DNA of 64,000 nucleotides from an uncultured Saprospirales bacterium (GCA_937864265.1 CALMIR010000169.1:23333-87332); one strand, 5' to 3'; shown: positions 44,622-53,914, numbered from the stretch's first letter. The notes: generated by a model not told the origin, from the sequence alone. Program-made: numbers and translations.

Positions 44622-45804
44622 AACATTAGGAGGGGTAGGAGCTTACTTTACAGGAGTCTCTTCCTTGAATTTTACTCAGCCGTTGAGCCATTATGGGCTG
44701 CCAGAGGTGAAGATTAAAGCTGTGAAGCCGTATATTTTTAAAAAAGCGACTTTTGTCAAGGTAGAGACCGATGCAGGCATAAGCGGCTGGGGAGAAGCCG
44801 ACCACGACCTGCCTAAGCTAACGGCACAGGTGATAGAGGAACTTTGTGCGCCAATATGTTTGGGAAAAAGTCCCTTTGATAGTACCGAAATATGGCAGAA
44901 AATTTGGTTCAAAGGAGAAGATGCTGGCAGTACCGGCCTTTTACCCGGCGCTTTGGCAGGAGTCGATAATGCCCTTTGGGATGTAAAAGGCAAGCTTCTT
45001 GGTATGCCTGTTCACCAATTGCTAGGCAGTAATGGTTTAGAAAAAATAAGAGGTTATGGCAGTTTTGGACGTAGCGAAGGAAAAAACGGCCTCAGAACGC
45101 CTGAAGAAATGGCCGCTACTGCTGTTGAATTTATAAATGAAGGCTTTTCGACCATAAAAGCCCGCATGCAAATACGTCAGTTAAATGTAGATCCTGACCC
45201 CGATCCAACCTACGAAATCATTAAGGCTGTACGTCAGGCTATTGGCGATCAAACAGAGTTATTTGTGGATTTTAACAACGGCTATACACCTTCAAAAGCC
45301 ATTGCAATGGGCATGCGTTTGTATGAACATTTCAATGTGACAGCTATAGAAGAGCCAGTGTCACAATTTAACTATGCAGGCTTAGCGCAGGTAGTAGAGG
45401 CCTTACCCATACCCGTGATGGCTGGCGAACATGAGTTTAACAAATGGCAAATGCGCGACCTTATTACGATTGGTCAAGCCGATTTTATCAATGCTGATGT
45501 GATCAAATGTGCAGGTATTAGTGAATGTCTGAAGGTGGCACACATGGCTTATGCTTTTGATCGCTATATTATGGCTCACAATGCCCGGCCAACGCTTGCG
45601 TGTGCTGCTACATTACAATTGTTGGCAGCTATACCCAATGCAGCCAGAGTACAAGAATTTGCAGGTCCACGGCCAGAGCTTGGTTTGGACACATTATTTA
45701 AGAACGCTATCATTAGCGAAAACGGCTACTTGATGATACCGCAAGCACCAGGCCTTGGGTTAGAACCTGATGAAGCGAGAATGGAAAAAGAAAAACTGAA
45801 CTGA
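44599..45804 (+). CDS. Enolase-superfamily sugar-acid dehydratase, second copy
   Basis: A 401-aa protein from the ATG at 44599 (an in-frame TTG at 44551 lies inside the preceding gene). The N-terminus NRKQFFRTLGGVGAYFTG looks like a Tat-type signal with RK in place of RR, so export is possible but unsure. Barrel motifs: TIKARM (K-x-R), LFVDFNNGY (Asp), AIEEPV (Glu), MAGEHE (Glu), and a His in YIMAHNARPT; similar to galactonate-dehydratase-like members. Only weakly similar to the copy at 31735. Could dehydrate galactonate, altronate or another sugar acid in the same pathway. Confidence 0.85.
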   Translation: MNRKQFFRTLGGVGAYFTGVSSLNFTQPLSHYGLPEVKIKAVKPYIFKKATFVKVETDAGISGWGEADHDLPKLTAQVIEELCAPICLGKSPFDSTEIWQKIWFKGEDAGSTGLLPGALAGVDNALWDVKGKLLGMPVHQLLGSNGLEKIRGYGSFGRSEGKNGLRTPEEMAATAVEFINEGFSTIKARMQIRQLNVDPDPDPTYEIIKAVRQAIGDQTELFVDFNNGYTPSKAIAMGMRLYEHFNVTAIEEPVSQFNYAGLAQVVEALPIPVMAGEHEFNKWQMRDLITIGQADFINADVIKCAGISECLKVAHMAYAFDRYIMAHNARPTLACAATLQLLAAIPNAARVQEFAGPRPELGLDTLFKNAIISENGYLMIPQAPGLGLEPDEARMEKEKLN

Positions 45805-45827
45805 ATCATACCCAACCTCTTCCCATT

Positions 45828-47237
45828 ATGTTCATAAATTCATTCCGAATACTGATACTTTGCGTTTTATGGGGCTTTGTTGGATGGAAAGTTGATTTAC
45901 CTTCAAACTTTCAGGCGTCTGAAGCTCGAAGAATGGCTAAGAAGGCATGGGGCAGCCTGCCAGAACGCTTATCTTTTATTATACCTGTAGTCATTCCTGA
46001 TAAAACCACTGTACTACATCCACCCGATTTGCCCCTTGGCAATGCCAGGCCAATGATACAGTCTGCTATTGACAAGACAGCTAAAGCTGGAGGAGGGAAA
46101 GTGATTCTATCGGAGGGAGATTATTTCAGTAAAGGCCCTATTCATCTTCGATCTAATATTCAGTTGCATTTAGAAAAAGGGGCAAAGTTACTTTTTAGTG
46201 ATCGGGCGGAAGATTATTTACCTTTGGTGAAAGTACGTTGGGAGGGTACTGTTTGTTGGAATTGGTCGCCCTTGATTTATGCGTATCAAGCTGAGAACAT
46301 AGCTATTACAGGGGAAGGCGAAATTGATGGACATGGGCAAGATTGGTCAAAAAAATGGCGCAAGCTTCAAAAATCAGATCAAACCCTGCTTCGACAAATG
46401 GGTAACGACCTTATTCCGGAAGATCAGCGTATTTTTGGAAACGGTATTCTAGGTGATGCGGGCGACGGCCAAATGCATTATTTACGCCCTTCGCTGATTG
46501 AATTTTATGAGTGTAAGCATATTTTATTAGAAGGATTGACTCTAAGGAACAGCCCGTTTTGGACGGTACACCCGGTTTTTTCTAAAAACATACACATTAA
46601 TAGGCTTAGGATTTTCGGAGGTTATCTCAACGACGATGGTATTGATCCAGATAGTTGCGAAGATGTTTTGATTGAAAACTGCTTTATTCAAACCCATGAT
46701 GATGCCATCTCCATCAAGGCCGGCCGGGATCAGGATGCTTGGGATCGCCCCGGAAGTCGGAATATCATAGTTCAGAACTGTGAATTGGCATCTTTGGTTA
46801 ATGCTTTTTGCATTGGTTCAGAAATGTCGGGCGGCGTGAAAGAAGTATTTCTGGAGAATAGCCGCATACTACAAGGTAAGTATGCCATCAATTTCAAATG
46901 CAATCTGGATCGGGGAGGGGAGGTGGCTCAGGTTTTTATCAGAAACTTAGAGATTGATACGGTATCCACAGCTATGCTTTTATTTACAATGGATTATCAT
47001 AGTTACCGGGGCAACCATTTTCCAACTTCTTTCAACCATATTTTTTTGCAAAATTTGAGTTGTCAGAATGCCGGGGAATATGGCTTTAAAATAACGGGTG
47101 TTGAAGATGCTCCGATTGAGCGGGTTTTGCTGGATCGGATTCAGATTGAAAAAGCTGACACCAATGCTTTGTTCGATCATACAAACAACATTGTACAACA
47201 GAAGGTTTTTATCAATGGATTAAAATGGAAGCTTTGA
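45828..47237 (+). CDS. GH28 family glycosidase (polygalacturonase-like)
   Basis: A 469-aa protein with an N-terminal hydrophobic signal or anchor (about 5-22) and a right-handed beta-helix. GH28 blocks: ARPMIQSAIDKTAKAGGGKVIL, IHLRSNIQLHLEKGAKLLFS, the catalytic NDDGIDPDS and THDDAISIKAG, and LRNSPFWTVHP. The catalytic Asp pair is present; the classic GHG motif is not obvious, as in rhamnogalacturonan- or exo-acting members. Probably removes galacturonate residues from oligosaccharides. Overlaps the next GH28 gene by a few bases. Confidence 0.88.
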   Translation: MFINSFRILILCVLWGFVGWKVDLPSNFQASEARRMAKKAWGSLPERLSFIIPVVIPDKTTVLHPPDLPLGNARPMIQSAIDKTAKAGGGKVILSEGDYFSKGPIHLRSNIQLHLEKGAKLLFSDRAEDYLPLVKVRWEGTVCWNWSPLIYAYQAENIAITGEGEIDGHGQDWSKKWRKLQKSDQTLLRQMGNDLIPEDQRIFGNGILGDAGDGQMHYLRPSLIEFYECKHILLEGLTLRNSPFWTVHPVFSKNIHINRLRIFGGYLNDDGIDPDSCEDVLIENCFIQTHDDAISIKAGRDQDAWDRPGSRNIIVQNCELASLVNAFCIGSEMSGGVKEVFLENSRILQGKYAINFKCNLDRGGEVAQVFIRNLEIDTVSTAMLLFTMDYHSYRGNHFPTSFNHIFLQNLSCQNAGEYGFKITGVEDAPIERVLLDRIQIEKADTNALFDHTNNIVQQKVFINGLKWKL

Positions 47238-48568
47238 TGGGGATAAGATTGTTTTTTTGCCTACTCCTAATAGTACCCTGCCTGGCAAATACCCAAGTTT
47301 ACAATATTCGGGATTTTGGTGCTGATCCGACGGGCGAGAAACTTGCCACTTCGGCTATACAGGCGGCAATTGATGCCTGCCATCAAAACGGCGGAGGACA
47401 AGTGTATTTTCCTGCGGGTGCTTACAGTAGCGGCACCTTAGTTTTATCAAGTCATATTGAGCTGCATTTTTCTTCAGGTGCGATGCTTTTAGGCAGTACC
47501 GACCTAACTCAATATGATAGTTTGCATCCACATTTGCTTTGGGCAAGCGATGCAACAGATATTGTTTTAAGTGGTACAGGGCGTATTGACGGCAATGGGG
47601 AAGCTTTTTTTGATAAATCAGGAGAGGGATGGGGGGATACTGGTGGAAGTTGGGCTGCTCTTGCTCGACCAAGACCTTGGCTCGTTTTTGAACGTTGCCA
47701 GCAGTTGCGTTTTGAAAATATCACACTGCAAAATTCACCTGCCCATGTTTTGGATTTGACCGCCTGTCGTTTTGTTTATATTGACGGAATACGCATTGTA
47801 AATAGCTTTTTAAGCCCTAATACGGATGGTATTGATATTCGAGACACACGTGATGTGATAATTAGCAATTGCTATATTCGTACAGGAGACGATGCAATTT
47901 GTTTGAAATCTCACCGGGATACTGTTCAAAATATTTTGGTCAACAATTGCTATTTGTCGAGCGATGATGCGGCCATTAAAATTGGAACAGGTACTGCGAA
48001 AGCAGTTAGGCATTGCCATTTTTCAAATATTATTATTGATAGCACTCGATTTGGCATTGCCCTTTTTATGCTCGATGGAGGAGAAAATGCTTACTGCACT
48101 TTCGATCGCATATTCATCAAAGGGCGTTCTCGGCATACTATAGAATACCCAATTTTTATAGACATAGACCAACGCTATCCCGAAAGTCCATTAGGAAAAC
48201 AAAGCCATCTGACTTTCAGTGATATGCAAATTTTTAGCAGGGGAAAAATACTCATTGCTGGCCAAGAAAAAGCAAAATTACAGGAAATTGAATTGCGGAA
48301 TATCACTTTTTTTAGAAACGAAAGCATAGACTTCAAACGAATTAATCGCAAACCTAGAGGCAACCGTACTTTAAGTCCCATACCTGCATCGAAAGATTTG
48401 TCTGGTCGTCCGGCAACCTTCAGCTTCGGATATATAGATGGATTGTATTTAGAAAATGTTCGTTTGATTGACGATGGATCAAATAAACCGGAATATGATA
48501 TATGGATGGAGAAAGTGGGTAGCAACCAAATGCCCGAAGGGCAAAATTGGATAATTCATAGGAATTAA
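47237..48568 (+). CDS. GH28 family glycosidase, second copy
   Basis: A 443-aa beta-helix enzyme; the ATG at 47237 overlaps the previous stop (TGATG) and starts a signal peptide (MGIRLFFCLLLIVPCLANTQ); an ATG at 47225 is the alternative. Blocks: VYNIRDFGADPTGEKLATSAIQAAID, GGGQVYFPAG, LSGTGRIDGNGEAFF, catalytic SPNTDGIDI and TGDDAICLKS. Its closeness to the first copy suggests complementary cuts in pectin-like material (homogalacturonan or rhamnogalacturonan). Last gene of the rightward lacI set, followed by a large hairpin. Confidence 0.9.
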   Translation: MGIRLFFCLLLIVPCLANTQVYNIRDFGADPTGEKLATSAIQAAIDACHQNGGGQVYFPAGAYSSGTLVLSSHIELHFSSGAMLLGSTDLTQYDSLHPHLLWASDATDIVLSGTGRIDGNGEAFFDKSGEGWGDTGGSWAALARPRPWLVFERCQQLRFENITLQNSPAHVLDLTACRFVYIDGIRIVNSFLSPNTDGIDIRDTRDVIISNCYIRTGDDAICLKSHRDTVQNILVNNCYLSSDDAAIKIGTGTAKAVRHCHFSNIIIDSTRFGIALFMLDGGENAYCTFDRIFIKGRSRHTIEYPIFIDIDQRYPESPLGKQSHLTFSDMQIFSRGKILIAGQEKAKLQEIELRNITFFRNESIDFKRINRKPRGNRTLSPIPASKDLSGRPATFSFGYIDGLYLENVRLIDDGSNKPEYDIWMEKVGSNQMPEGQNWIIHRN

Positions 48569-48586
48569 TTTTTCGGCTTTGACAAA

Positions 48587-48647
48587 TCGTGTGGGAAACA
48601 TGAGTTATCTCAAATTCCCTCTTCGTGATGACTCATGTTATACACGA
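48587..48647. terminator. Long imperfect hairpin between convergent operons
   Basis: TCGTGT...AACATGAGTTATC (48587-48609) pairs with GATGACTCATGTT...ACACGA (48627-48647), with one mismatch and one asymmetric bulge. Placed between the GH28 genes and the convergent FAH operon, so a bidirectional terminator is the simplest reading. Confidence 0.5.
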
Positions 48648-48651
48648 CGTA

Positions 48652-48674
48652 AATTGGTTAAGCTCAAACCAATT
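48652..48674. terminator. Second hairpin between convergent operons
   Basis: Perfect 8-bp arms AATTGGTT (48652-48659) and AACCAATT (48667-48674), 7-base loop, AT-rich flanks; 25 bases past the stop of the leftward FAH gene. Confidence 0.45.
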
Positions 48675-48699
48675 ATAGATTCAAACCTATCAAGCAAAC

Positions 48700-49533
48700 T
48701 TATGCCACTTCATTGATCAAAGTTCCGATGCCTTCAATGTGGATATGGATTTCATCCTGGCTTTGGAGGGTAAAGTCAGTAGATGGGATAATGCCGGTGC
48801 CCGTCATCAATAAACAGCCTAGGGGGAAGCTGCATTCCCTGTAAAGGTAACTCACCAAATCTTCAGGCGTTCTTTTCATCTGGCTCAGAAGAATGGATTC
48901 GTGAAATACAGTAGCTCCTTTTCTAAAAATCGTAAGCGAGATAGCCCGTTCGAGGCTAAACGGTTCAGCCGTGACCAATACACAAGGGCCGACTGCTGCG
49001 CTTCCGTCATAAACTTTAGCCTGGGTCAGATACAAAGGATTTTCTCCTTCGATACTCCGCGAACTCATATCGTTCCCTATGGTATAGCCCACTATTTGCG
49101 CGTTGTTGTTTATCACCAGGGTCAGTTCCGGTTCGGGTACATCCCAGGTCGAGTCTTTGCGGATCCTGACTTTTTGGCCGGAGCCAATCGCCCTTTGTGG
49201 CGTCGATTTAAAAAACAGCTCTGGCCGCTCGGCATGATAAACCATTTCGTAAAAAATACCGCCGCCTGCTTTTTCAGATTCTTTCTGCCTTTCCATTTTG
49301 CTGTTGAAATAGGTGACACCGCTGGCCCATATCTCTTGACTTTTTACGGGGGGCAATACGTCCTTTTCCAATATTTCCCGGTAATTTTCAATGGGAGCTG
49401 TGCTTTCGCAAATAGCTACTAATGCGGCGAAAAGATTTTCCGTATTGAGTAAACCGTCCCAGTCTTGCTCAAGCAGGTAGTAGGCTTCTTCTGACTCCAG
49501 GAGCAGGCCTTTTCGCGTATGATATAATTTCAT
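48700..49533 (-). CDS. Fumarylacetoacetate-hydrolase family protein (2-keto-3-deoxy sugar acid dehydratase candidate)
   Basis: A 277-aa cytosolic protein of the FAH fold: SGVTYFNSKMERQKES, IGNDMSSRSIEGENPLYLTQAKVYDGSAAVGPCV with metal-binding Glu/Asp residues (also PEPELTLVI), and GTGIIPSTDFTLQSQDEI. Family members include 2-keto-3-deoxy-D-arabinonate dehydratase and 2-keto-3-deoxy-L-fuconate/rhamnonate hydrolases. Its operon with an arabinonate-dehydratase-like enzyme, GntP permease and lactonase supports action on a 2-keto-3-deoxy pentonate. The exact reaction is not settled by sequence. Confidence 0.85.
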   Translation of the reverse strand: MKLYHTRKGLLLESEEAYYLLEQDWDGLLNTENLFAALVAICESTAPIENYREILEKDVLPPVKSQEIWASGVTYFNSKMERQKESEKAGGGIFYEMVYHAERPELFFKSTPQRAIGSGQKVRIRKDSTWDVPEPELTLVINNNAQIVGYTIGNDMSSRSIEGENPLYLTQAKVYDGSAAVGPCVLVTAEPFSLERAISLTIFRKGATVFHESILLSQMKRTPEDLVSYLYRECSFPLGCLLMTGTGIIPSTDFTLQSQDEIHIHIEGIGTLINEVA

Positions 49534-50883
49534 TCAACCGATGATTAAAAAAGTGATAAAAGTAAGTATTGCAGCAGTAATGCCTAATATCATGGAACCC
49601 AAGCTCATAAAGCGATAACCCGTTTTGACATCCATGTTGGACATTCTGGTGACAACCCAGAAAAAGCTGTCATTCGCATGGACAACTACAGCTGATCCCG
49701 CCCCGATGGCCAATACAACCAAGGCTTTTTGTATTTCTGAATTGAAGCCTAAATCGTTCATCATGGGCGCCATCATAGTGGCAGTGGTGATAAGTGCTAC
49801 CGTTGAAGACCCTTGCGCAGTTTTAATGGCAGCGGCTATCAGGAAAGGCAACCAAATGCTGATGTTGAATTGTGAAAGAGTTTCGCCCATTACAGCGGCG
49901 ATGCCCGAATCCCGCAATACTTGTCCGAAGATACCACCTGCACCCGTTATGAGGAGTATGGAGGAGGCACTGACCAAAGCTTGGCCTACCCAACCGCCGG
50001 TGGACAGCATATCGAGTTGAAGCTTTTTGGGCAAACTCAGCGAAATAAAACATCCAATCAATAAAGCAATAAAAGGTTCACCTACAAATAGCAATACTTT
50101 AACCCAAAGCGGAAAAGCGTCGTATGCCTCCATCTTATAGCCCCCGGAAGTGGTCAGCAGCGAGCGGACAATGATCAGCAAAATGGGTACGAAAATGGGG
50201 ATCGTTGATTTAAAGGCGCTGGGGGCTTTTGATAGGAGCTGATCGATTGCTTCCTGCGTCATATCAGGATCGGGATCAATATAGTTGGGTGATACGACTT
50301 TGCGTACAAATACCTGGCTGAGCAGTAGGGCCAATAAACTGATGGGCATGCCCATCAGCATAACCAGACCCAAATCAGCGTTCAGATAATGGGCCGCAGC
50401 AACCGGGCCAGGGGTAGGGGGCACCATGGTATGGGAGGCGATTAGCCCTAGTGCCAAAGCAATAGAAGCCCCTGCAAGGCTGATACCAGCTTTTTTGGTC
50501 AGGCTCTTGTTCAAAGGCGCCAACAACATGAAGCCGCTATCGGCAAAAACCGGAATGGATACCAGCCAACCGAGTATGCCCATGGCTGTGGGTATCCTTT
50601 TTTCACCTGTCAGTTTAAGGACTTTACCCGCCAGAGAATAAGCCCCGCCAGAATGTTCCAAAAAAGCACCGATAATTACACCCAAAATGATAATCATGCC
50701 GATCCCACCCAAGGTATTGCCAAAACCTGTATTGATAGAACTAATGATGTCCTTTAAAGGCATTCCAGCCACAACCCCATAAAGGATGGCAACCAGTAAC
50801 AAGGCAAAAAAGGGATGAACCTGCCATTTGGCGGTGAGCAAAATGATCAGTACAACGCTTAGGAGTAGGTAGAGGACAATCAT
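49534..50883 (-). CDS. GntP-family sugar-acid permease
   Basis: A 449-aa inner-membrane protein with about 12-14 helices and the GntP pattern: GFGNTLGGIGMIIILGVIIGAFLEHSGGAYSLA, ALGLIASHTMVPPTPGPVAAA, AAAIKTAQGSSTVALITTATMM and ANDSFFWVVTRMSNMDVKTGYR. It imports aldonates such as gluconate by proton symport. Gene directly abuts the FAH gene, and lies 6 bases after the dehydratase gene, so they are one operon. Independent of the TRAP uronate system. Confidence 0.94.
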   Translation of the reverse strand: MIVLYLLLSVVLIILLTAKWQVHPFFALLLVAILYGVVAGMPLKDIISSINTGFGNTLGGIGMIIILGVIIGAFLEHSGGAYSLAGKVLKLTGEKRIPTAMGILGWLVSIPVFADSGFMLLAPLNKSLTKKAGISLAGASIALALGLIASHTMVPPTPGPVAAAHYLNADLGLVMLMGMPISLLALLLSQVFVRKVVSPNYIDPDPDMTQEAIDQLLSKAPSAFKSTIPIFVPILLIIVRSLLTTSGGYKMEAYDAFPLWVKVLLFVGEPFIALLIGCFISLSLPKKLQLDMLSTGGWVGQALVSASSILLITGAGGIFGQVLRDSGIAAVMGETLSQFNISIWLPFLIAAAIKTAQGSSTVALITTATMMAPMMNDLGFNSEIQKALVVLAIGAGSAVVVHANDSFFWVVTRMSNMDVKTGYRFMSLGSMILGITAAILTFITFLIIG

Positions 50884-50889
50884 ATCAAT

Positions 50890-52605
50890 TTAGTGTAAAT
50901 CTCTTTCTACTTTGGAACCAGATTTTCCGGTCAGCACATCCAGGTCAGCACCCAGATCGGCCTGCTCCACATGATCGAGGTAAAGGCGCACATAACCCCT
51001 GCTGGCTAGGGGGGCTGGCGCTTGCCAAGCAGCCTTTCTCCGGTTAATTTCTTCAGCGGAAATATTTAGTTGTAAAAGCCGTTTTTCCACATCTAATGTG
51101 ATCGAATCGCCGTCTTGTACGATGGCCAAGGTGCCACCAATGGCCGACTCCGGAGACACATGCAATACGACGGTGCCATAGGCCGTGCCGCTCATGCGGC
51201 CATCTGAAATACGCACCATGTCTTTTACTCCTTGCAGGATGAGTTTTTTCGGTAAATCGACATTGCCTACTTCTGGCATACCCGGGTATCCCTTTGGCCC
51301 GACACCTTGAAGGACGATTACGCTATTTTCGTCAATATCCAGATCGGGATTATCTATGCGAGCGTGATAATCCTCCATGCTTTCAAAGACGACTGCGCGG
51401 CCTGTGTGTTTCATCAATTTATCTGATGCAGCGGAAGGTTTGATGACCGCGCCATTTTCGCAGAGATTGCCTTTTAATACGGCTATTCCGGCTTTTTCCT
51501 GAAAAGGGTGGTCGATACTAGCTATGACTTCGCGGTTGTAACAAGCAACCTGGGCATAGTTTTCTTCTATCGATTTTCCATTGGCGGTAAGCACATCCCT
51601 GTGTAAGAGTTGCCCCAGCTCGTTCATGACTACTGGAAGCCCTCCGGCATAGAAAAAATCTTCCATCAAATATTTGCCGGCAGGCATGAGGTTGACCAAC
51701 AGCGGTATTTTACTACCTAAAGTATCAAAATCTTCTAGCCTTAAATCTACGCCAATCCTTCTGGCGATGGCAATGAGGTGGATGACCAGATTGGTGGAAC
51801 CGCCAACAGCAGCGTTGACGACAATGGCGTTTTCAAAAGCTTTACGGGTCAGTATTTTGGACAAAGTCAAATCTTCTTTTACCATGTCCACGATGCGCCT
51901 GCCCGATAGTTGCTGCATCACTTTCTTTCGGGAATCAGCAGCAGGGATAGACGAAAAACCAGGCAGTGTTAGTCCCAGCGCTTCGCACATAGTGGCCATC
52001 GTAGAGGCGGTACCCATGGTATTGCAATGACCGATACTTCTGGCGGCGCAAATTTCTGCTTCTCGGAGGTCTTCGGCATGGAATCCATCTTTAGTCTGCA
52101 TCTCTTTGATCATCCAGTTGAAGGAGCCACTGCCAATGGCTTGTCCGCGAAAACGACCGTTTAACATGGGGCCCCCAGGAACAACGATGGTGGGCAAATC
52201 AACACTGCAAGCCCCCATGATAGTTGATGGAGTCGTTTTATCACAGCCGGTCAGCAACACGATACCATCCAATGGGTTGGCTCGAATGGATTCTTCTGTG
52301 TCCATACTGGCCAGATTGCGAAAAAGCATGGTAGTTGGTCGCATGATGGTTTCTCCCAGCGACATCACAGGAAATTCCAAGGGGAAACCTCCGGCTTCCA
52401 AAATACCCCTTTTGACCACCTCCGCTACTTCCCGTAGATGGCCATTGCATGGGGTCAATTCTGACCAGGTGTTGCAAATACCAATGACGGGCTTGCCTTC
52501 AAAATAATCGTTGGGATAGCCTTGGTTTCTGAGCCAGGATCGATGGACAAAGCCCATTTTATCGTTGCTGCCAAACCATTCCTGACTGCGTAGTGGATGA
52601 TTCAT
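50890..52605 (-). CDS. IlvD/Edd-family sugar-acid dehydratase, L-arabinonate-dehydratase-like
   Basis: A 571-aa iron-sulphur enzyme. The cysteines expected for the [2Fe-2S] cluster are at 53 (TPCNGH), 121 (TGCDKTTPS) and 194 (GHCNTMGTAS), in the same spacing as Cys59/127/200 of Rhizobium L-arabinonate dehydratase. Other blocks: FGSNDKMGFVHRSWLRNQGYP, NAAVGGSTNLVIHL, VRISDGRMSGTAYGTVVLHVSPE. It probably dehydrates a pentonate (L-arabinonate or D-xylonate) or related acid to the 2-keto-3-deoxy acid; dihydroxyacid dehydratase IlvD itself differs in the N-terminal motif. First gene of the leftward operon. Confidence 0.9.
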   Translation of the reverse strand: MNHPLRSQEWFGSNDKMGFVHRSWLRNQGYPNDYFEGKPVIGICNTWSELTPCNGHLREVAEVVKRGILEAGGFPLEFPVMSLGETIMRPTTMLFRNLASMDTEESIRANPLDGIVLLTGCDKTTPSTIMGACSVDLPTIVVPGGPMLNGRFRGQAIGSGSFNWMIKEMQTKDGFHAEDLREAEICAARSIGHCNTMGTASTMATMCEALGLTLPGFSSIPAADSRKKVMQQLSGRRIVDMVKEDLTLSKILTRKAFENAIVVNAAVGGSTNLVIHLIAIARRIGVDLRLEDFDTLGSKIPLLVNLMPAGKYLMEDFFYAGGLPVVMNELGQLLHRDVLTANGKSIEENYAQVACYNREVIASIDHPFQEKAGIAVLKGNLCENGAVIKPSAASDKLMKHTGRAVVFESMEDYHARIDNPDLDIDENSVIVLQGVGPKGYPGMPEVGNVDLPKKLILQGVKDMVRISDGRMSGTAYGTVVLHVSPESAIGGTLAIVQDGDSITLDVEKRLLQLNISAEEINRRKAAWQAPAPLASRGYVRLYLDHVEQADLGADLDVLTGKSGSKVERDLH

Positions 52606-52687
52606 CTGAATGATTCAAAATTTTAGGTGTTGCGTATTCAGGCGGTAATATAGCACTATTTCTTTTTTAGGGGTTCCAATAAGTGTA

Positions 52688-52909
52688 TTGGGAAGCTTTG
52701 TGGGTTGGACTCAAAACAGAGACTTGGGAACGGACTTTACGCAGAACTTGAAAGGAAAAAAAGTGGCTTTCTTTGCCGATCCGCAAATATGGTGGAAGGT
52801 TTTGAAAAAATGGTCGGCCGGATCCAGAATCAATTGCTTCTATCAGGTGTTGAGCGATAATGAGTCGATTCAGGTTTATCCGACGCTCGGTATCCGGTAT
52901 GATTTTTAA
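52688..52909 (+). pseudogene. C-terminal fragment of an outer-membrane beta-barrel protein (DUF5020/Tsx-like)
   Basis: A 73-codon frame opening at a TTG without signal peptide reads beta-strand pairs: KKVAFFADPQIWWKVLKKW, GSRINCFYQVLSDN, IQVYPTLGIRYDF. Alternating hydrophobic residues and a terminal Phe are typical of the last strands of an outer-membrane barrel, resembling the end of DUF5020/Tsx-like channels. The front part is absent, so it is a decayed gene end in a 319-base gap otherwise empty. Confidence 0.45.
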
Positions 52910-52924
52910 CAGCGTTTATGGAGG

Positions 52925-53914
52925 CTAAAATTTTTCTACCCCGGAAACATTCATTTGAACTTTGGTCACCCGATCAGTTGGGCCTGTGATGAACAAGGTT
53001 TTTCCATCTTGGCCGGCAAATACATTATTGGTTGCACCGCCACCGGGGTCGATCGTCAGTATTTGGTTTCCGTTGGGATCTAAAACGACAACACCAGAGG
53101 CATTGCTGATGTAAATATTTCCTAGTTCGTCCATAGACATGCCGTCACCGCCAGTATCTGAAAATTTGCGACCAAGGGATAATGTGCCGTTTTCCATGAT
53201 GTCAAAAACCCAGATACCGCCCATATTTCCACCAGCCCATTTGTTGACATACAGCTTTTTACCGTCGGGGGTACCGACTATTCCGTTAGGCCATGCGTCT
53301 GCATCCCATCCTTCAGTTACCCGGATGAGGGCTTTGCTTTCAGGTGCGAGATAATATACATGGCCGCCTTTACCTGTTTCAGCTTGTTCTGAATGGGTGG
53401 GCGGCCAAGCTTGTTTGCGCGGATCATCATCATTCCAGTATGCCCTTGGAAAAAGGGGGTCGGTTAGGTAAATATCACCGGTCAATGGATTGATCCAAAG
53501 GTCATTAGGGCCATTCAAAAGCTTTCCGTTGTAGTGATTGATCAATACTTCGTGACTGCCATCAGGAGCTATTTTCCATAATTCGCCGTGCATATCAGCA
53601 CAAGCGATAAGGTATCCGTCTTGATCAAAGGCCATACCATTAGCTCGGCCTGCGCCTTCCAAAAAGACGGTAATTGCTTCTGTGACGGCGTCCCATCGGT
53701 AGATTCTATCGTTGGGCTGATCGGTGAAAAATACATTCCCTTGCTTGTCAACAGCAGGGCCCTCCGTAAAGCTAAACCCGGTCTGTATGGTATCCAGACT
53801 GCCAATAGTTGTCACTTTTATTGACGGAGTGACCTGATCACCTGATTGGCAAAAAGCAAAGTGGAGGGAGTTGCTCACTCCCCACAATAGCAACAACGAT
53901 ACAATCGCTTTCAT
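52925..53914 (-). CDS. Secreted SMP-30/gluconolactonase-family lactonase
   Basis: A 329-aa six-bladed beta-propeller with signal peptide (MKAIVSLLLLWGVSNSLHFAFCQ). Family motifs: FTEGPAVDKQGNVFFTDQPNDRIYRW with the metal-binding Glu, RANGMAFDQDGYLIACAD, LNGPNDLWINPLTGDIYLTDP (Asn/Asp metal ligands) and GDGMSMDELGNIYISN. It hydrolyses aldonolactones to aldonates in the periplasm, which the GntP permease could import for the dehydratase. It is on the same strand about 320 bases upstream of that operon, so probably separately transcribed. Confidence 0.92.
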   Translation of the reverse strand: MKAIVSLLLLWGVSNSLHFAFCQSGDQVTPSIKVTTIGSLDTIQTGFSFTEGPAVDKQGNVFFTDQPNDRIYRWDAVTEAITVFLEGAGRANGMAFDQDGYLIACADMHGELWKIAPDGSHEVLINHYNGKLLNGPNDLWINPLTGDIYLTDPLFPRAYWNDDDPRKQAWPPTHSEQAETGKGGHVYYLAPESKALIRVTEGWDADAWPNGIVGTPDGKKLYVNKWAGGNMGGIWVFDIMENGTLSLGRKFSDTGGDGMSMDELGNIYISNASGVVVLDPNGNQILTIDPGGGATNNVFAGQDGKTLFITGPTDRVTKVQMNVSGVEKF

